The notes: generated from the letters alone by a model not told the origin. A stretch of 10,274 nt of DNA from Spirochaetales bacterium (GCA_023131935.1 JAGLYY010000438.1:1-10274); one strand, 5' to 3'; shown: positions 1-6,321, numbered from the stretch's first letter. Numbers and translations: made by a program.

Positions 1-1046
1 AAGTTACCGGTATCCATTACCTCTTCGAGATTCATATCACGCAACCCAAAACCGTTGTCCTCCGCTTTGTCAAACGCTCCAAGGTCCCGGTTCGTCTTTG
101 GTCCAATATAGAATCGGAAAACATCCTCGTTTTTTGAACTCTTGATAATAGGCCGGGAGAAAAACATTTGAGCCGCATTATCAATTCCGAAGACCTCTTC
201 AGTAGAGAAGGTAATTCTATAGGGGGTAGCATCGGGGATGGCGACAACAGTGAAATACTTTCCCGCGAGGGCACACCAGTTGATTCTGTCAGAATCAGGA
301 TATCCCAACTCATTTTTTATCTTGATATTATGCCTTTTTCCATTATGGTAAGTCATGAATTTTCTAAAGTCATACCGTCCATCAAGTTTTTCAAATTCAG
401 GTCCGATTTGAGGCCCAAACCCGAGAGTGTAGGCTATTCCATCGAAATTGAGATTTGGATACTCGTTTATGCTGTTCTCAATGGAAACCTTCAGTTCGAC
501 CATGTAATCGTCAGGTGCGAAGGTATAGGTCTTACGCAAAGTAAAGGGGTTCCCGTTTTCGGGAGCTTTGAAATCCCGATAAAATACATGGGTATAGGAA
601 TCAACACGAAGATAGTGAAATACCTCGTTCACCGGAGGATCGTAAGGACCTCCAAAAGAGATAATAAAGGCACCCCTATCAGTCCCATCCAGTTTGATCA
701 TCTCAAGTGGAACGCCATTATCAAGGTGCTCTTTGAGACGGACAGAGGTTACAATGGCTCCCCTTGTTGAAAGGACTACATCAAAAACGTTGTTTGAAAC
801 GGCAATCTCACGGACTTCCGGTTCATCTTCCCCTTCCTTTATGGAGGTTTCAACAAGGCTTTTTTCGATGCTTTCTGCTGCCCGCGGCGCTGTTGTTTCC
901 TGTCCTTCCCCAACACTCTCAGCCGCTTGCGGAATAGATGGTTGAACGACAACCTCTTCCCGAGGCCAGATAACACTTTGAAGCCAGAATCCTATGGTTA
1001 TTACAACAACCGAAAGGATTACCGCTAGAAGAGTTTTTTTCTCCAT
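1..1046 (-). CDS. yidC: Membrane protein insertase YidC (partial, N-terminal 348 residues)
   Basis: YidC/Oxa1 family insertase, which inserts and folds inner-membrane proteins alone or with SecYEG. The reading frame runs from ATG 1046 to the left window edge without a stop, so the C-terminal membrane-embedded core is outside the window. An N-terminal membrane segment (about residues 5-26, starting MEKKTLLAVILSVVVITIGF) is followed by an acidic, Glu/Ala/Ser-rich linker (about 29-75). After it comes a long soluble region with features of the periplasmic P1 domain, for example FRDF, RKTYTF and a GPQIG-like stretch. This large periplasmic domain is typical of diderm YidC. The start is supported by AGGAG at 1052-1056, five bases upstream. 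It is the last visible gene of rpmH-rnpA-yidC. The rnpA-yidC gap is 141 bases, too short for yidD, the small gene commonly found there. No separate promoter is evident, so co-transcription with rpmH is likely. Confidence 0.93.
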   Translation of the reverse strand, partial: MEKKTLLAVILSVVVITIGFWLQSVIWPREEVVVQPSIPQAAESVGEGQETTAPRAAESIEKSLVETSIKEGEDEPEVREIAVSNNVFDVVLSTRGAIVTSVRLKEHLDNGVPLEMIKLDGTDRGAFIISFGGPYDPPVNEVFHYLRVDSYTHVFYRDFKAPENGNPFTLRKTYTFAPDDYMVELKVSIENSINEYPNLNFDGIAYTLGFGPQIGPEFEKLDGRYDFRKFMTYHNGKRHNIKIKNELGYPDSDRINWCALAGKYFTVVAIPDATPYRITFSTEEVFGIDNAAQMFFSRPIIKSSKNEDVFRFYIGPKTNRDLGAFDKAEDNGFGLRDMNLEEVMDTGN

Positions 1047-1187
1047 ATTCACTCCTGATATATTCCAGGGAGTAAGAAGGTTTGCTTCAGGAGGCAGACG
1101 ACATTCAATTGCGACACATAAGCCGCAACGCGAACTTGAGTAATGTAAACCTGTCAGAAAAAAGAATTGTTCGAACAGAAAACGGGT

Positions 1188-1532
1188 TCATCGTCCTAGA
1201 AGGTCTGCCCTCCTAAAGAGACGGAAAAACTGAGTTTCCCTCTCATAATAACCATACTCTCCTGGATATAGAATAATCACATAATCAAAACCGGGCTTAA
1301 GATCGCATTTCATTTTGCGATAGATTTCACGGGATATCCGTTTTGTCTTGTTACGAAATACCGATCCACCAAATTTTCTCCGCAGTGTGAATAACACACG
1401 GTTTTTATCAAGCCCGTTTTTTCTATACATTACCTTGGCCCCAGGGCATGATACCTGGCTGCCGGAAGAAAAGACCGCCTTAATGTCGGCCCTCTTCCTC
1501 AGTATTTCTTCTTTAGTAAGGCTTCTTCTCAT
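1188..1532 (-). CDS. rnpA: Ribonuclease P protein component
   Basis: Protein subunit of RNase P, which binds the RnpB RNA and helps it cleave 5' leaders from pre-tRNA. It has 114 residues, normal for the family. The N-terminus has the family pattern around LRKRADIKAVFSSG (residues 11-24). The RNA-binding signature is FRNKTKRISRE at residues 59-69, where the usual RNR is RNK. The rest is rich in Arg and Lys. ATG 1532 lies inside the last codons of rpmH (20-base overlap) and has no good Shine-Dalgarno sequence directly upstream, so translational coupling to rpmH is likely. The frame is open upstream only as far as a stop at 1572-1574 and has no better start there. It is followed by yidC. Confidence 0.93.
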   Translation of the reverse strand: MRRSLTKEEILRKRADIKAVFSSGSQVSCPGAKVMYRKNGLDKNRVLFTLRRKFGGSVFRNKTKRISREIYRKMKCDLKPGFDYVIILYPGEYGYYERETQFFRLFRRADLLGR

Positions 1533-1668
1533 CAGAGGCTGACAGTTTCTTTCTGCCCTTTTTTCTTCTCCTCATTAAAATGAACCTGCCGCCCTTGGTC
1601 TTCATCCGAGCTCTGAAGCCTAACTTTCTGTTTCGCTTCACCCTGCTCGGCTGATAGGTTCTCTTCAT
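1513..1668 (-). CDS. rpmH: 50S ribosomal protein L34
   Basis: Small, highly basic protein of the large ribosomal subunit. Direct translation gives 51 residues beginning MKRTYQPSRVKRNRKLGFRA, followed by RMKTKGGRF and the RRRKKGRKKLSA block. This matches L34 along its whole length. The usual L34 ends at about LSA or LTA near residue 44. Here a short tail, SDEKKPY, follows and is encoded by the bases that overlap the rnpA start. An excellent AAGGAG (1675-1680) lies six bases before ATG 1668, and a near-consensus promoter lies upstream (1745-1774). It is first in the rpmH-rnpA-yidC unit. In many bacteria rpmH-rnpA diverges from dnaA, whereas here it is on the same strand as dnaA, downstream of dciA. 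Confidence 0.95.
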   Translation of the reverse strand: MKRTYQPSRVKRNRKLGFRARMKTKGGRFILMRRRKKGRKKLSASDEKKPY

Positions 1669-1674
1669 GGATTT

Positions 1675-1680
1675 CTCCTT
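1675..1680 (-). promoter_or_regulatory. Shine-Dalgarno sequence of rpmH
   Basis: AAGGAG on the minus strand, six bases before ATG 1668. It fixes the rpmH start. By coupling, it is probably also the main ribosome entry site for rnpA, which lacks its own clear site. Confidence 0.85.
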
Positions 1681-1744
1681 ATCTTTCCATCACGATTATT
1701 CGTGTTTTTCTTGCTGTTACTGCCATAAAATAGTTAGGCATGGT

Positions 1745-1774
1745 AGTATAGTTGTTTTCCAATCAGTGTGTCAA
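1745..1774 (-). promoter_or_regulatory. Sigma-70-type promoter for rpmH-rnpA-yidC
   Basis: On the minus strand, TTGACA (1769-1774, perfect -35) is followed by an 18-base spacer and TATACT (1745-1750, 5 of 6 to the -10 consensus). The expected start is near 1738, giving a leader of about 70 bases before rpmH. It lies just past the dciA stop (1783), with no visible terminator between, so it probably boosts rpmH-rnpA-yidC above any read-through from dnaN-recF-dciA. Confidence 0.8.
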
Positions 1775-1782
1775 CTCACCAT

Positions 1783-2250
1783 CTATGCCCTATTGTTAGA
1801 AGAATTTATCTCCTCTTTAAGCCCCCGCAAAGCCTTCTGAAGTCGTTCCATTGAAGGTTCTTCATCTTTTTTTTCCTCATCGTTAAGGATGATTTTCTTT
1901 TTTTGAACCTTAGGGGATGTCTCTTTTTTCTCTGTATTTTTCTCTGTTCGTTTGAAGACTTCCTTGTTTCCCAGGGTGATCATCAAGTCTCGAATATTCA
2001 GCTCAGGATACCGTTTCTTTAAAATTTTTAAGATTCGGGCCTTTTTCATCTGGATTATCTGCATCCACCCGGGGTGGTCAACTTCTACGCGGACCCGGCC
2101 GGCACGGATATCAACAACGTGTGAATGGTCAGCGAGGTCATCCCCCACGATATTCCTCCAACTTCGAAAAAGAGAGGCGTTACTCTTCCCTTTTTCAACA
2201 TTGATCTGATCAAACAGAGCTGGCAGGATGTCGCCGGGTTTTTCTATCAT
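1783..2250 (-). CDS. dciA: DciA-like protein (DUF721), probable replicative helicase loader/operator
   Basis: A 155-residue protein of the DUF721 family. Characterised members, called DciA, bind the replicative helicase DnaB and help load it in bacteria lacking DnaC/DnaI-type loaders. Residues about 5-95 carry the family pattern: SWRNIVGDDLADHSHV (29-44) with its Trp and Gly, then a hydrophobic strand (RVRVEVDHPGW) ending in the second conserved Trp, then a helix and the LNIRDLMI strand. This suits the KH-like domain. Residues about 99-133 are Lys/Glu-rich and probably disordered. The tail (about 133-151, SMERLQKALRGLKEEIN) looks like an amphipathic helix. The start ATG 2250 overlaps the recF stop as ATGA, so the two are translationally coupled, and a GGAG lies upstream inside recF. 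The position next to dnaA-dnaN-recF supports a role in replication. Family membership is strong; the helicase-loading role is inferred from characterised relatives. Confidence 0.82.
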   Translation of the reverse strand: MIEKPGDILPALFDQINVEKGKSNASLFRSWRNIVGDDLADHSHVVDIRAGRVRVEVDHPGWMQIIQMKKARILKILKKRYPELNIRDLMITLGNKEVFKRTEKNTEKKETSPKVQKKKIILNDEEKKDEEPSMERLQKALRGLKEEINSSNNRA

Positions 2251-3326
2251 CTCATAAATTCTCCGTTTTCGACGGTATATACCATTGTGTCATGTTTTCT
2301 ATACCTGTCATAGGGTTCATCAGGTAAAAAGGTGAAAAAGGCCTGTTCATACTCCGGAAGCTCCTGTAAAAAATTCCTCCGTTTCTTCTGGTCAAGTTCG
2401 AGGAGTACATCGTCAAGGAGCAGAAGAGGCTTCCTTCGTGTTTTACGGGAAAAAAAGACCGCCTGGGCAACCTTCAGTATTAACGACATTAACCGGAGCT
2501 GTCCTGTTGAAGCAACAGGACCAAAATCCCGGCCATCAATGGTAAAGGTAAAGCGGTCCCGATGAGGTCCTGTTGTGGTTGTACCAAAGATTAAATCACG
2601 CTCTTTGCGCTCTTCAAGAAAGGTGATTACTTTTTTCGGTTCCTTTTTCCCCTTCCATGAGGGTTGATAACGTATAACGCTCTGACCACCAAAACTCGAA
2701 ATTCGGGCAGATAGTTCAGAGAATGTTTCATTAAACTCACCGATGAGCTCTTCCCGTTGACCTTGAATCACCAGACCGGCCGCTGCCAATTGCAGATTAT
2801 ACATTTCTAGGATCTTTATATTACCATTCTTCAGCGCCGCGTTTCTGAGTTTCAGAATTCGCTGATACTTTCGCAATGAATCGATGAAGAGGGGATCGAA
2901 GAGACTCATCGTCTGGTTGAAAAACCACCTTTTTCGGTCAGGTGGTCCAGAGATGAATCTTATATCATCGTGGGAAAAAACAATACAGGGAATGTTTGAA
3001 ATAAGCTGCTTCCTGTCTGTTATCCTTTTCCCATTTACCTGAATCCGCTTTCCCTCCCCTGTTAAGGCAAGGTGAATCCTGTTTTCATCCCCTTCCTCTA
3101 CCGCGTATGTTCCCTGAACAGACATCTCTTTTTGATTATGAGTTATGATAAGCTGTTCTTTTCTGGTTCTAAACGATGAACCGAAACAGAGAAGGTAGAT
3201 CGCTTCTAAAAGGTTGGTTTTTCCCTGACCATTCTCTCCAACAAGAAAAACCTCCGGAGCATCAACAGAAACCGTCGCGTCCCGGAGGTTTCTGTACTGA
3301 TAGAGGGAGAGGGAATGAAATCCCAT
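2247..3326 (-). CDS. recF: DNA replication and repair protein RecF
   Basis: SMC-like ATPase that acts with RecO and RecR to load RecA at single-strand gaps and stalled forks. It has 359 residues, normal for RecF. The start MGFHSLSLYQYRNLRD is typical. The Walker A motif GENGQGKT is at residues 30-37, the ABC-type signature STGQ begins at residue 273, and Walker B LLLLDD is at 301-306, followed by VLLELD. All catalytic motifs are intact. ATG 3326 lies 6 bases after the dnaN stop and has no clear Shine-Dalgarno of its own, so it is probably coupled to dnaN. It ends in a 4-base overlap with dciA. Confidence 0.97.
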   Translation of the reverse strand: MGFHSLSLYQYRNLRDATVSVDAPEVFLVGENGQGKTNLLEAIYLLCFGSSFRTRKEQLIITHNQKEMSVQGTYAVEEGDENRIHLALTGEGKRIQVNGKRITDRKQLISNIPCIVFSHDDIRFISGPPDRKRWFFNQTMSLFDPLFIDSLRKYQRILKLRNAALKNGNIKILEMYNLQLAAAGLVIQGQREELIGEFNETFSELSARISSFGGQSVIRYQPSWKGKKEPKKVITFLEERKERDLIFGTTTTGPHRDRFTFTIDGRDFGPVASTGQLRLMSLILKVAQAVFFSRKTRRKPLLLLDDVLLELDQKKRRNFLQELPEYEQAFFTFLPDEPYDRYRKHDTMVYTVENGEFMR

Positions 3327-3332
3327 AAAGCA

Positions 3333-4436
3333 CTAATCCATCTGCATGGGCATAACAATATGAAAATAATCTTTCTCTGGAACCGGTACGATTGAAATTG
3401 CCTTATTTGATTCAGTAAATTGAATGGACACTTCATTATCGCTCATCCCTTTCAGAGGATCGGTAAGGTAAAGATAATTTAATGCTATGGAGGTATCAGG
3501 TCCTTCAAACTGACAGGAAATCTCTTCTTTGGCGATACCAATCTCGCTCTCTTCGGATTGCAGAACCATGGTATCTCCCTCTACCCTCAGGTAAATTCTC
3601 CTGGAACTCTGTTCCACAAGGAGAGAAACGCGTTTTAATGCTTCAATAAACTCACCCCTGTTTACGATGATCTGGTAATCCTGTTTTTCAGGGATCACCC
3701 GGTTATAATTAGGAAACTGACCTTCTATGAGATTTGAAGAGATTTTCTGATTGTCAAATTGAATAAAAAGGTTTTTATCAGTAATCGCGAGTGATAGATT
3801 TCCCTCGCCTGAAGATAGTTTCTTCACAAGATTAAGGATCTTCGGTGGAATTATTATACCTTGAAATTCTTTAATTGGAGTATCGATACTTTTGGATATG
3901 AAAGATAATCTTCTTCCGTCAGTCGCGACCATTACAAGCTTGCCTTCCTGGTGTTCAAGATATACTCCATTCATGAAATACCGGGTCTCATCATCTGAAA
4001 TAGAAAAAATTGTTTGGGAGATCATCTCTATGAGTTCTGCCTGGGGAAACTCGAAATAATTTTCACTTTGCGTTTCCTGAAGCTCAGGAAACTTCTCGCT
4101 TGAAATACTTTTCAGCTGGAAATCAATTTTTTTGAACAGTGGACGGATAAAAAGTTTATTTTCCAGAAGTTCAAATTCAACTTCTCCATCCGGAAGACTT
4201 CGGAGAATCCCGAGGAACTTATCGCAGAACACAGTGGTTACACCAGGTACCGCTACATCTACAGGAATTTTTGTCTCAAATCCAACTTTCAAATCGGTAG
4301 CACGAATTATGAGAGTATTGTTGTCTGCTTCAAGGAGAACATTAGAGAGTATTGTTATAGTGTTTCTCGAAGATATTATCTCATGTGCAATTGATATTTC
4401 GTGGAGAATAGCGTTTTTCTCACAGGTAAATTTCAT
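3333..4436 (-). CDS. dnaN: DNA polymerase III beta subunit (sliding clamp)
   Basis: The ring-shaped clamp that tethers DNA polymerase III to DNA and is a docking site for repair proteins. It has 367 residues, normal for the family (about 366-378), in three clamp domains of about 120 residues each. Recognisable parts are MKFTCEKNAILHEISIAHEI at the start, a GVYLEH...LVMVATDGRRLS block in the middle domain, EGQFPNYNRVIP, and the C-terminus ending YFHIVMPMQMD, which matches the usual ...VMPM end. An ATG seven codons upstream (4457) is in frame, but those codons contain the Shine-Dalgarno AGGAG (4443-4447), so 4436 is the better start. It is the first gene after the origin spacer and is followed 6 bases later by recF. 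Confidence 0.97.
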   Translation of the reverse strand: MKFTCEKNAILHEISIAHEIISSRNTITILSNVLLEADNNTLIIRATDLKVGFETKIPVDVAVPGVTTVFCDKFLGILRSLPDGEVEFELLENKLFIRPLFKKIDFQLKSISSEKFPELQETQSENYFEFPQAELIEMISQTIFSISDDETRYFMNGVYLEHQEGKLVMVATDGRRLSFISKSIDTPIKEFQGIIIPPKILNLVKKLSSGEGNLSLAITDKNLFIQFDNQKISSNLIEGQFPNYNRVIPEKQDYQIIVNRGEFIEALKRVSLLVEQSSRRIYLRVEGDTMVLQSEESEIGIAKEEISCQFEGPDTSIALNYLYLTDPLKGMSDNEVSIQFTESNKAISIVPVPEKDYFHIVMPMQMD

Positions 4437-4442
4437 TTTCCT

Positions 4443-4447
4443 CTCCT
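4443..4447 (-). promoter_or_regulatory. Shine-Dalgarno sequence deciding the dnaN start
   Basis: AGGAG on the minus strand, six bases before ATG 4436. Its place inside the in-frame extension from ATG 4457 argues that the longer start is not used. Confidence 0.75.
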
Positions 4448-4502
4448 CTGGTATCATATTCTTCCAATATGTAAGCCCTTACTATAACCTATTAATAAAT
4501 TC

Positions 4503-4520
4503 TAGTAGTAGTAATAGTAG
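4503..4520 (+). repeat. DnaA-trio array: six tandem TAG/TAA triplets
   Basis: The plus strand reads TAG TAG TAG TAA TAG TAG. DnaA-trios are described as tandem 3'-GAT/AAT-5' triplets that guide the DnaA filament onto single-stranded DNA from an adjacent box. Here all six have A in the middle and T at the 5' side. They sit 12 bases from the perfect box at 4533-4541, separated by a GC-rich step, with AT-rich DNA beyond. The polarity is the same as in B. subtilis: the triplets precede the box when it reads TGTGGATAA. Confidence 0.75.
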
Positions 4521-4532
4521 GCACGGTGGATA

Positions 4533-4541
4533 TGTGGATAA
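4533..4541 (-). promoter_or_regulatory. DnaA box (perfect, TTATCCACA)
   Basis: An exact consensus DnaA box on the minus strand next to the trio array. A degenerate neighbour, ATATCCACC (4525-4533), overlaps it by one base on the trio side and could carry the filament towards the triplets. Confidence 0.85.
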
Positions 4542-4576
4542 GCTATATAACTCTTTTCGCTATAACCGAATATCTA

Positions 4577-4585
4577 TGTTGATAA
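4577..4585 (-). promoter_or_regulatory. DnaA box, one mismatch (TTATCAACA)
   Basis: Minus-strand TTATCAACA differs from TTATCCACA only at position 6. It lies within the origin spacer, 35 bases from the perfect box. Confidence 0.5.
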
Positions 4586-4606
4586 CCCGAAGGACTTATT
4601 CCATAG

Positions 4607-4615
4607 TTATCCAGA
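4607..4615 (+). promoter_or_regulatory. DnaA box, one mismatch (TTATCCAGA)
   Basis: Plus-strand TTATCCAGA matches 8 of 9. It lies within a 13-base sequence (AGTTATCCAGATA, 4605-4617) that recurs exactly in the spacer on the other side of dnaA (6153-6165), which supports it as a real binding site. Confidence 0.55.
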
Positions 4616-4633
4616 TACTCACAACCTGCCCTG

Positions 4634-4663
4634 ATTATACACACATAATCCCAATAGTATTAA
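4634..4663 (-). promoter_or_regulatory. Possible dnaN-recF-dciA promoter inside oriC
   Basis: Minus-strand TTAATA (4658-4663, 4 of 6 to -35), an 18-base spacer and TATAAT (4634-4639, perfect -10). The -10 overlaps a DnaA box and the -35 lies in the inverted repeat. The transcript would have a leader of about 190 bases crossing the trio region. The weak -35 keeps this tentative; dnaN may instead be read through from dnaA. Confidence 0.35.
4635..4643 (+). promoter_or_regulatory. DnaA box (TTATACACA)
   Basis: Plus-strand TTATACACA fits the TTATNCACA consensus perfectly. It overlaps a TATAAT hexamer on the minus strand (4634-4639), a possible -10 element reading towards dnaN. Confidence 0.65.
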
Positions 4664-4672
4664 CATACTATT
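4653..4672. repeat. Perfect 8-bp inverted repeat downstream of dnaA
   Basis: AATAGTAT, loop TAAC, ATACTATT. It lies 16 bases beyond the dnaA stop. The stem is AT-only apart from one G-C pair per arm, and no T-run follows in the dnaA direction, so it is a poor intrinsic terminator. It may be an origin element or a protein-binding palindrome. Confidence 0.5.
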
Positions 4673-4688
4673 AAGGTTTTGTCCTCAT

Positions 4689-6110
4689 TTATGGTTTTAT
4701 CCCGTAATCTTTAACTTGACGGATTAGTCTTTGAATAGTCGGCTCCAGAGTGGAATCGGACTTCATCCTGCTTTCGATCCTTTGGCATCCATGCATCACC
4801 GTGGTATGGTCTCTGCCGCCAAAATCATTACCTACCTCGGTTGTAGAGTATTCTGTCATCTCTCTGGTGATGTACATAGCGATCTGCCGCGGAAAAGCTA
4901 TCTGTTTTGTACGTTTCTTACCTCGAAGGTCATTAACTGAGAGATTGAAATATTCCGCAACAACCCTCTGAATCATTTCTATGCTGATGTTGCTTTGTTT
5001 TGGATTGGAAAAAACATCTTTAAGGAGCTGCTGGGCTGTCTCCACGGTAATACTTCTGTTTACCAGATCAGCGTAAGCGATGAGTTTTGTTAAAGCTGAT
5101 TCTAAATCCCTAACATTTGTTGTGACGTTTTTTGCGATAATATTGATTACCTCATCAGGAATCGGTGTTCCTTTTTCTTCTACCTTCTGCTTTATGATAG
5201 CAAACCTGGTTTCAAAATTCGGGGGCTGAAGATCTACATTTAAACCCCGCTCGAACCTGCTTTTTAATCGATCAGTTAGTTGTCTGAGTTCAGAGACAGG
5301 GCGGTCGCAGGTAAAGACCATCTGTTTGTTTCCATCATAAAGCGCATTAAATGTGTGGAAAAGTTCTTCCTGGGTTTCATTCTTGCCTTGCAGGAAATGA
5401 ATATCATCAATGAGAAGGATGTCAACTTTACGATACTTGTTCTTAAACAGATGAGTCTTTCTGACTCTGAGTGCCTCAATAAATTCATTGGTAAAATCTT
5501 CTGCTGTTACATATACAATCTTTTTACGTTGATTTTTCTGAAAGGAAGTATTACCAATAGATTGGATCAGATGAGTTTTTCCAAGTCCGACCCCACCATA
5601 GATCAGGCATGGATTATAAGATGTTCCCGGATTCATGGCGATGGCATAAGCAGCATTCGCGGCAAAGGAATTATTCTCACCGATTACAAAAGAATCAAAA
5701 GTATAATCGGCTCGAAGGTTTGGATGGGTTTTTGCCGTTTCCAGGTTTTGCTGAGAAGAAAAAGAGGATTCATTGCTCTTCTTATTTTCATGGGAAGAGG
5801 CTTGTTTATCCTTGTGTGATGCAGATTCTGTTTTATCACCCTTATGAGGCTGGGCGATCTTTTTAACTGTAAACTCAAGGGAAAGTTTGTGCCCTGAAAT
5901 ATCTGCAAGTTTATTCCCGATCAAGGAGAGATATCGCTGTTTCACCTGGTCCCTGTAGAAGGAGGAGGGGACGGAAACAGAAATGGACGATTCAGTGGAA
6001 GATTCGTATGAGAGGTTGGTGAACCACATAACCCATTCCTGTTCTGAGAGTTCCTGGCGAATCTGATCCATTACCTCTCTCCAGAATACACTGTAATCCC
6101 ATGTACTCAT
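4689..6110 (-). CDS. dnaA: Chromosomal replication initiator protein DnaA
   Basis: AAA+ initiator that binds DnaA boxes, melts oriC and recruits the helicase. It has 473 residues, normal length. Domain I covers about 1-83 (WREVMDQIRQELSEQEWVMWF). The linker domain II (about 85-130) is rich in Lys, Ser, Glu and Gln. Domain III (about 131-350) has Walker A GGVGLGKT (172-179), Walker B LLIDD (232-236) and SRFERGL with Arg285 in the box VII arginine-finger region. DNA-binding domain IV (about 375-473) carries the signature GRDHTTVMHGC (432-442). All key residues are present. ATG 6110 has only a short AAGG (6118-6121) seven bases upstream. The gene sits between two DnaA-box clusters, so autoregulation is likely. 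It diverges from gyrB, and dnaN follows on the same strand after the 252-base origin spacer. I could not identify a convincing dnaA promoter. Confidence 0.98.
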   Translation of the reverse strand: MSTWDYSVFWREVMDQIRQELSEQEWVMWFTNLSYESSTESSISVSVPSSFYRDQVKQRYLSLIGNKLADISGHKLSLEFTVKKIAQPHKGDKTESASHKDKQASSHENKKSNESSFSSQQNLETAKTHPNLRADYTFDSFVIGENNSFAANAAYAIAMNPGTSYNPCLIYGGVGLGKTHLIQSIGNTSFQKNQRKKIVYVTAEDFTNEFIEALRVRKTHLFKNKYRKVDILLIDDIHFLQGKNETQEELFHTFNALYDGNKQMVFTCDRPVSELRQLTDRLKSRFERGLNVDLQPPNFETRFAIIKQKVEEKGTPIPDEVINIIAKNVTTNVRDLESALTKLIAYADLVNRSITVETAQQLLKDVFSNPKQSNISIEMIQRVVAEYFNLSVNDLRGKKRTKQIAFPRQIAMYITREMTEYSTTEVGNDFGGRDHTTVMHGCQRIESRMKSDSTLEPTIQRLIRQVKDYGIKP

Positions 6111-6143
6111 TTTTCAACCTTATATTGACAAAATTTAAACAGC

Positions 6144-6152
6144 TAATCCACA
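6144..6152 (+). promoter_or_regulatory. DnaA box, one mismatch (TAATCCACA)
   Basis: TAATCCACA differs from TTATCCACA at position 2 only. It is 2 bases from the next box, 34 bases upstream of the dnaA start, and well placed to affect dnaA expression. Confidence 0.5.
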
Positions 6153-6154
6153 AG

Positions 6155-6163
6155 TTATCCAGA
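6155..6163 (+). promoter_or_regulatory. DnaA box, one mismatch (TTATCCAGA)
   Basis: The same variant as at 4607-4615, inside an exact 13-base repeat (6153-6165). It is the centre of the near-palindrome GTTATC-CA-GATAAC (6154-6167). Confidence 0.55.
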
Positions 6164-6321
6164 TAACCATACTCTATTCGAGAAGCGATCCTCGATAACC
6201 AAAAATAAACAAACAGGGAAAATCGAATTAAGTCGTTGTGTTATAACAAATTAAAGCATTTATCAGAAAAGAAGACGTGCTATTTTGTCTTGTTATGAAC
6301 TCAGGAAGAATGAGAACTATT

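Larger units (their letters stand above)
4437..4688. other. oriC, unwinding half (dnaA-dnaN spacer)
   Basis: A 252-base non-coding spacer with the features of a replication origin. From the dnaN side it holds an AT-rich stretch (about 4479-4502), six TAG/TAA triplets (4503-4520), a short GC-rich step (4521-4526), a degenerate and then a perfect DnaA box (4525-4533, 4533-4541), further boxes at 4577, 4607 and 4635, and a perfect inverted repeat (4653-4672). In Bacillus subtilis the same order (box, GC step, DnaA-trios, AT-rich DNA) is the basal unwinding system between dnaA and dnaN. Its function as an origin is inferred from motif content and location; no gene fits here. Confidence 0.85.

Noticed and set aside
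168..770. 200-codon open frame on the plus strand opposite yidC
   Set aside because: It is a shadow of the yidC coding strand. It has no start signal and no family resemblance, whereas the opposite strand gives a clear YidC.
1047..1187. 47 open codons between the rnpA stop and the yidC ATG, in the same frame as both
   Set aside because: This could suggest a yidD remnant or an rnpA-yidC read-through. The translation does not resemble YidD, there is no start codon with a ribosome site, and this length of open frame is not rare by chance.
4437..4457. Seven extra codons at the dnaN start (ATG 4457)
   Set aside because: These bases contain the Shine-Dalgarno AGGAG for ATG 4436, and MKFTCEKNAI is the standard clamp N-terminus.
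4653..4672. Inverted repeat as an intrinsic terminator of dnaA
   Set aside because: The stem is nearly all AT and no T-run follows on the minus strand, so termination here is unlikely. It is kept only as a repeat.
4132..4674. 180-codon open frame on the plus strand crossing the dnaN start and the origin spacer
   Set aside because: It is antisense to dnaN, crosses DnaA boxes and the trio array, and its translation is Ser/Arg-rich without any recognisable family.
6125..6130. Perfect TTGACA on the plus strand as a -35 for gyrB
   Set aside because: No acceptable -10 lies 16-18 bases downstream, and it is about 340 bases from gyrB.
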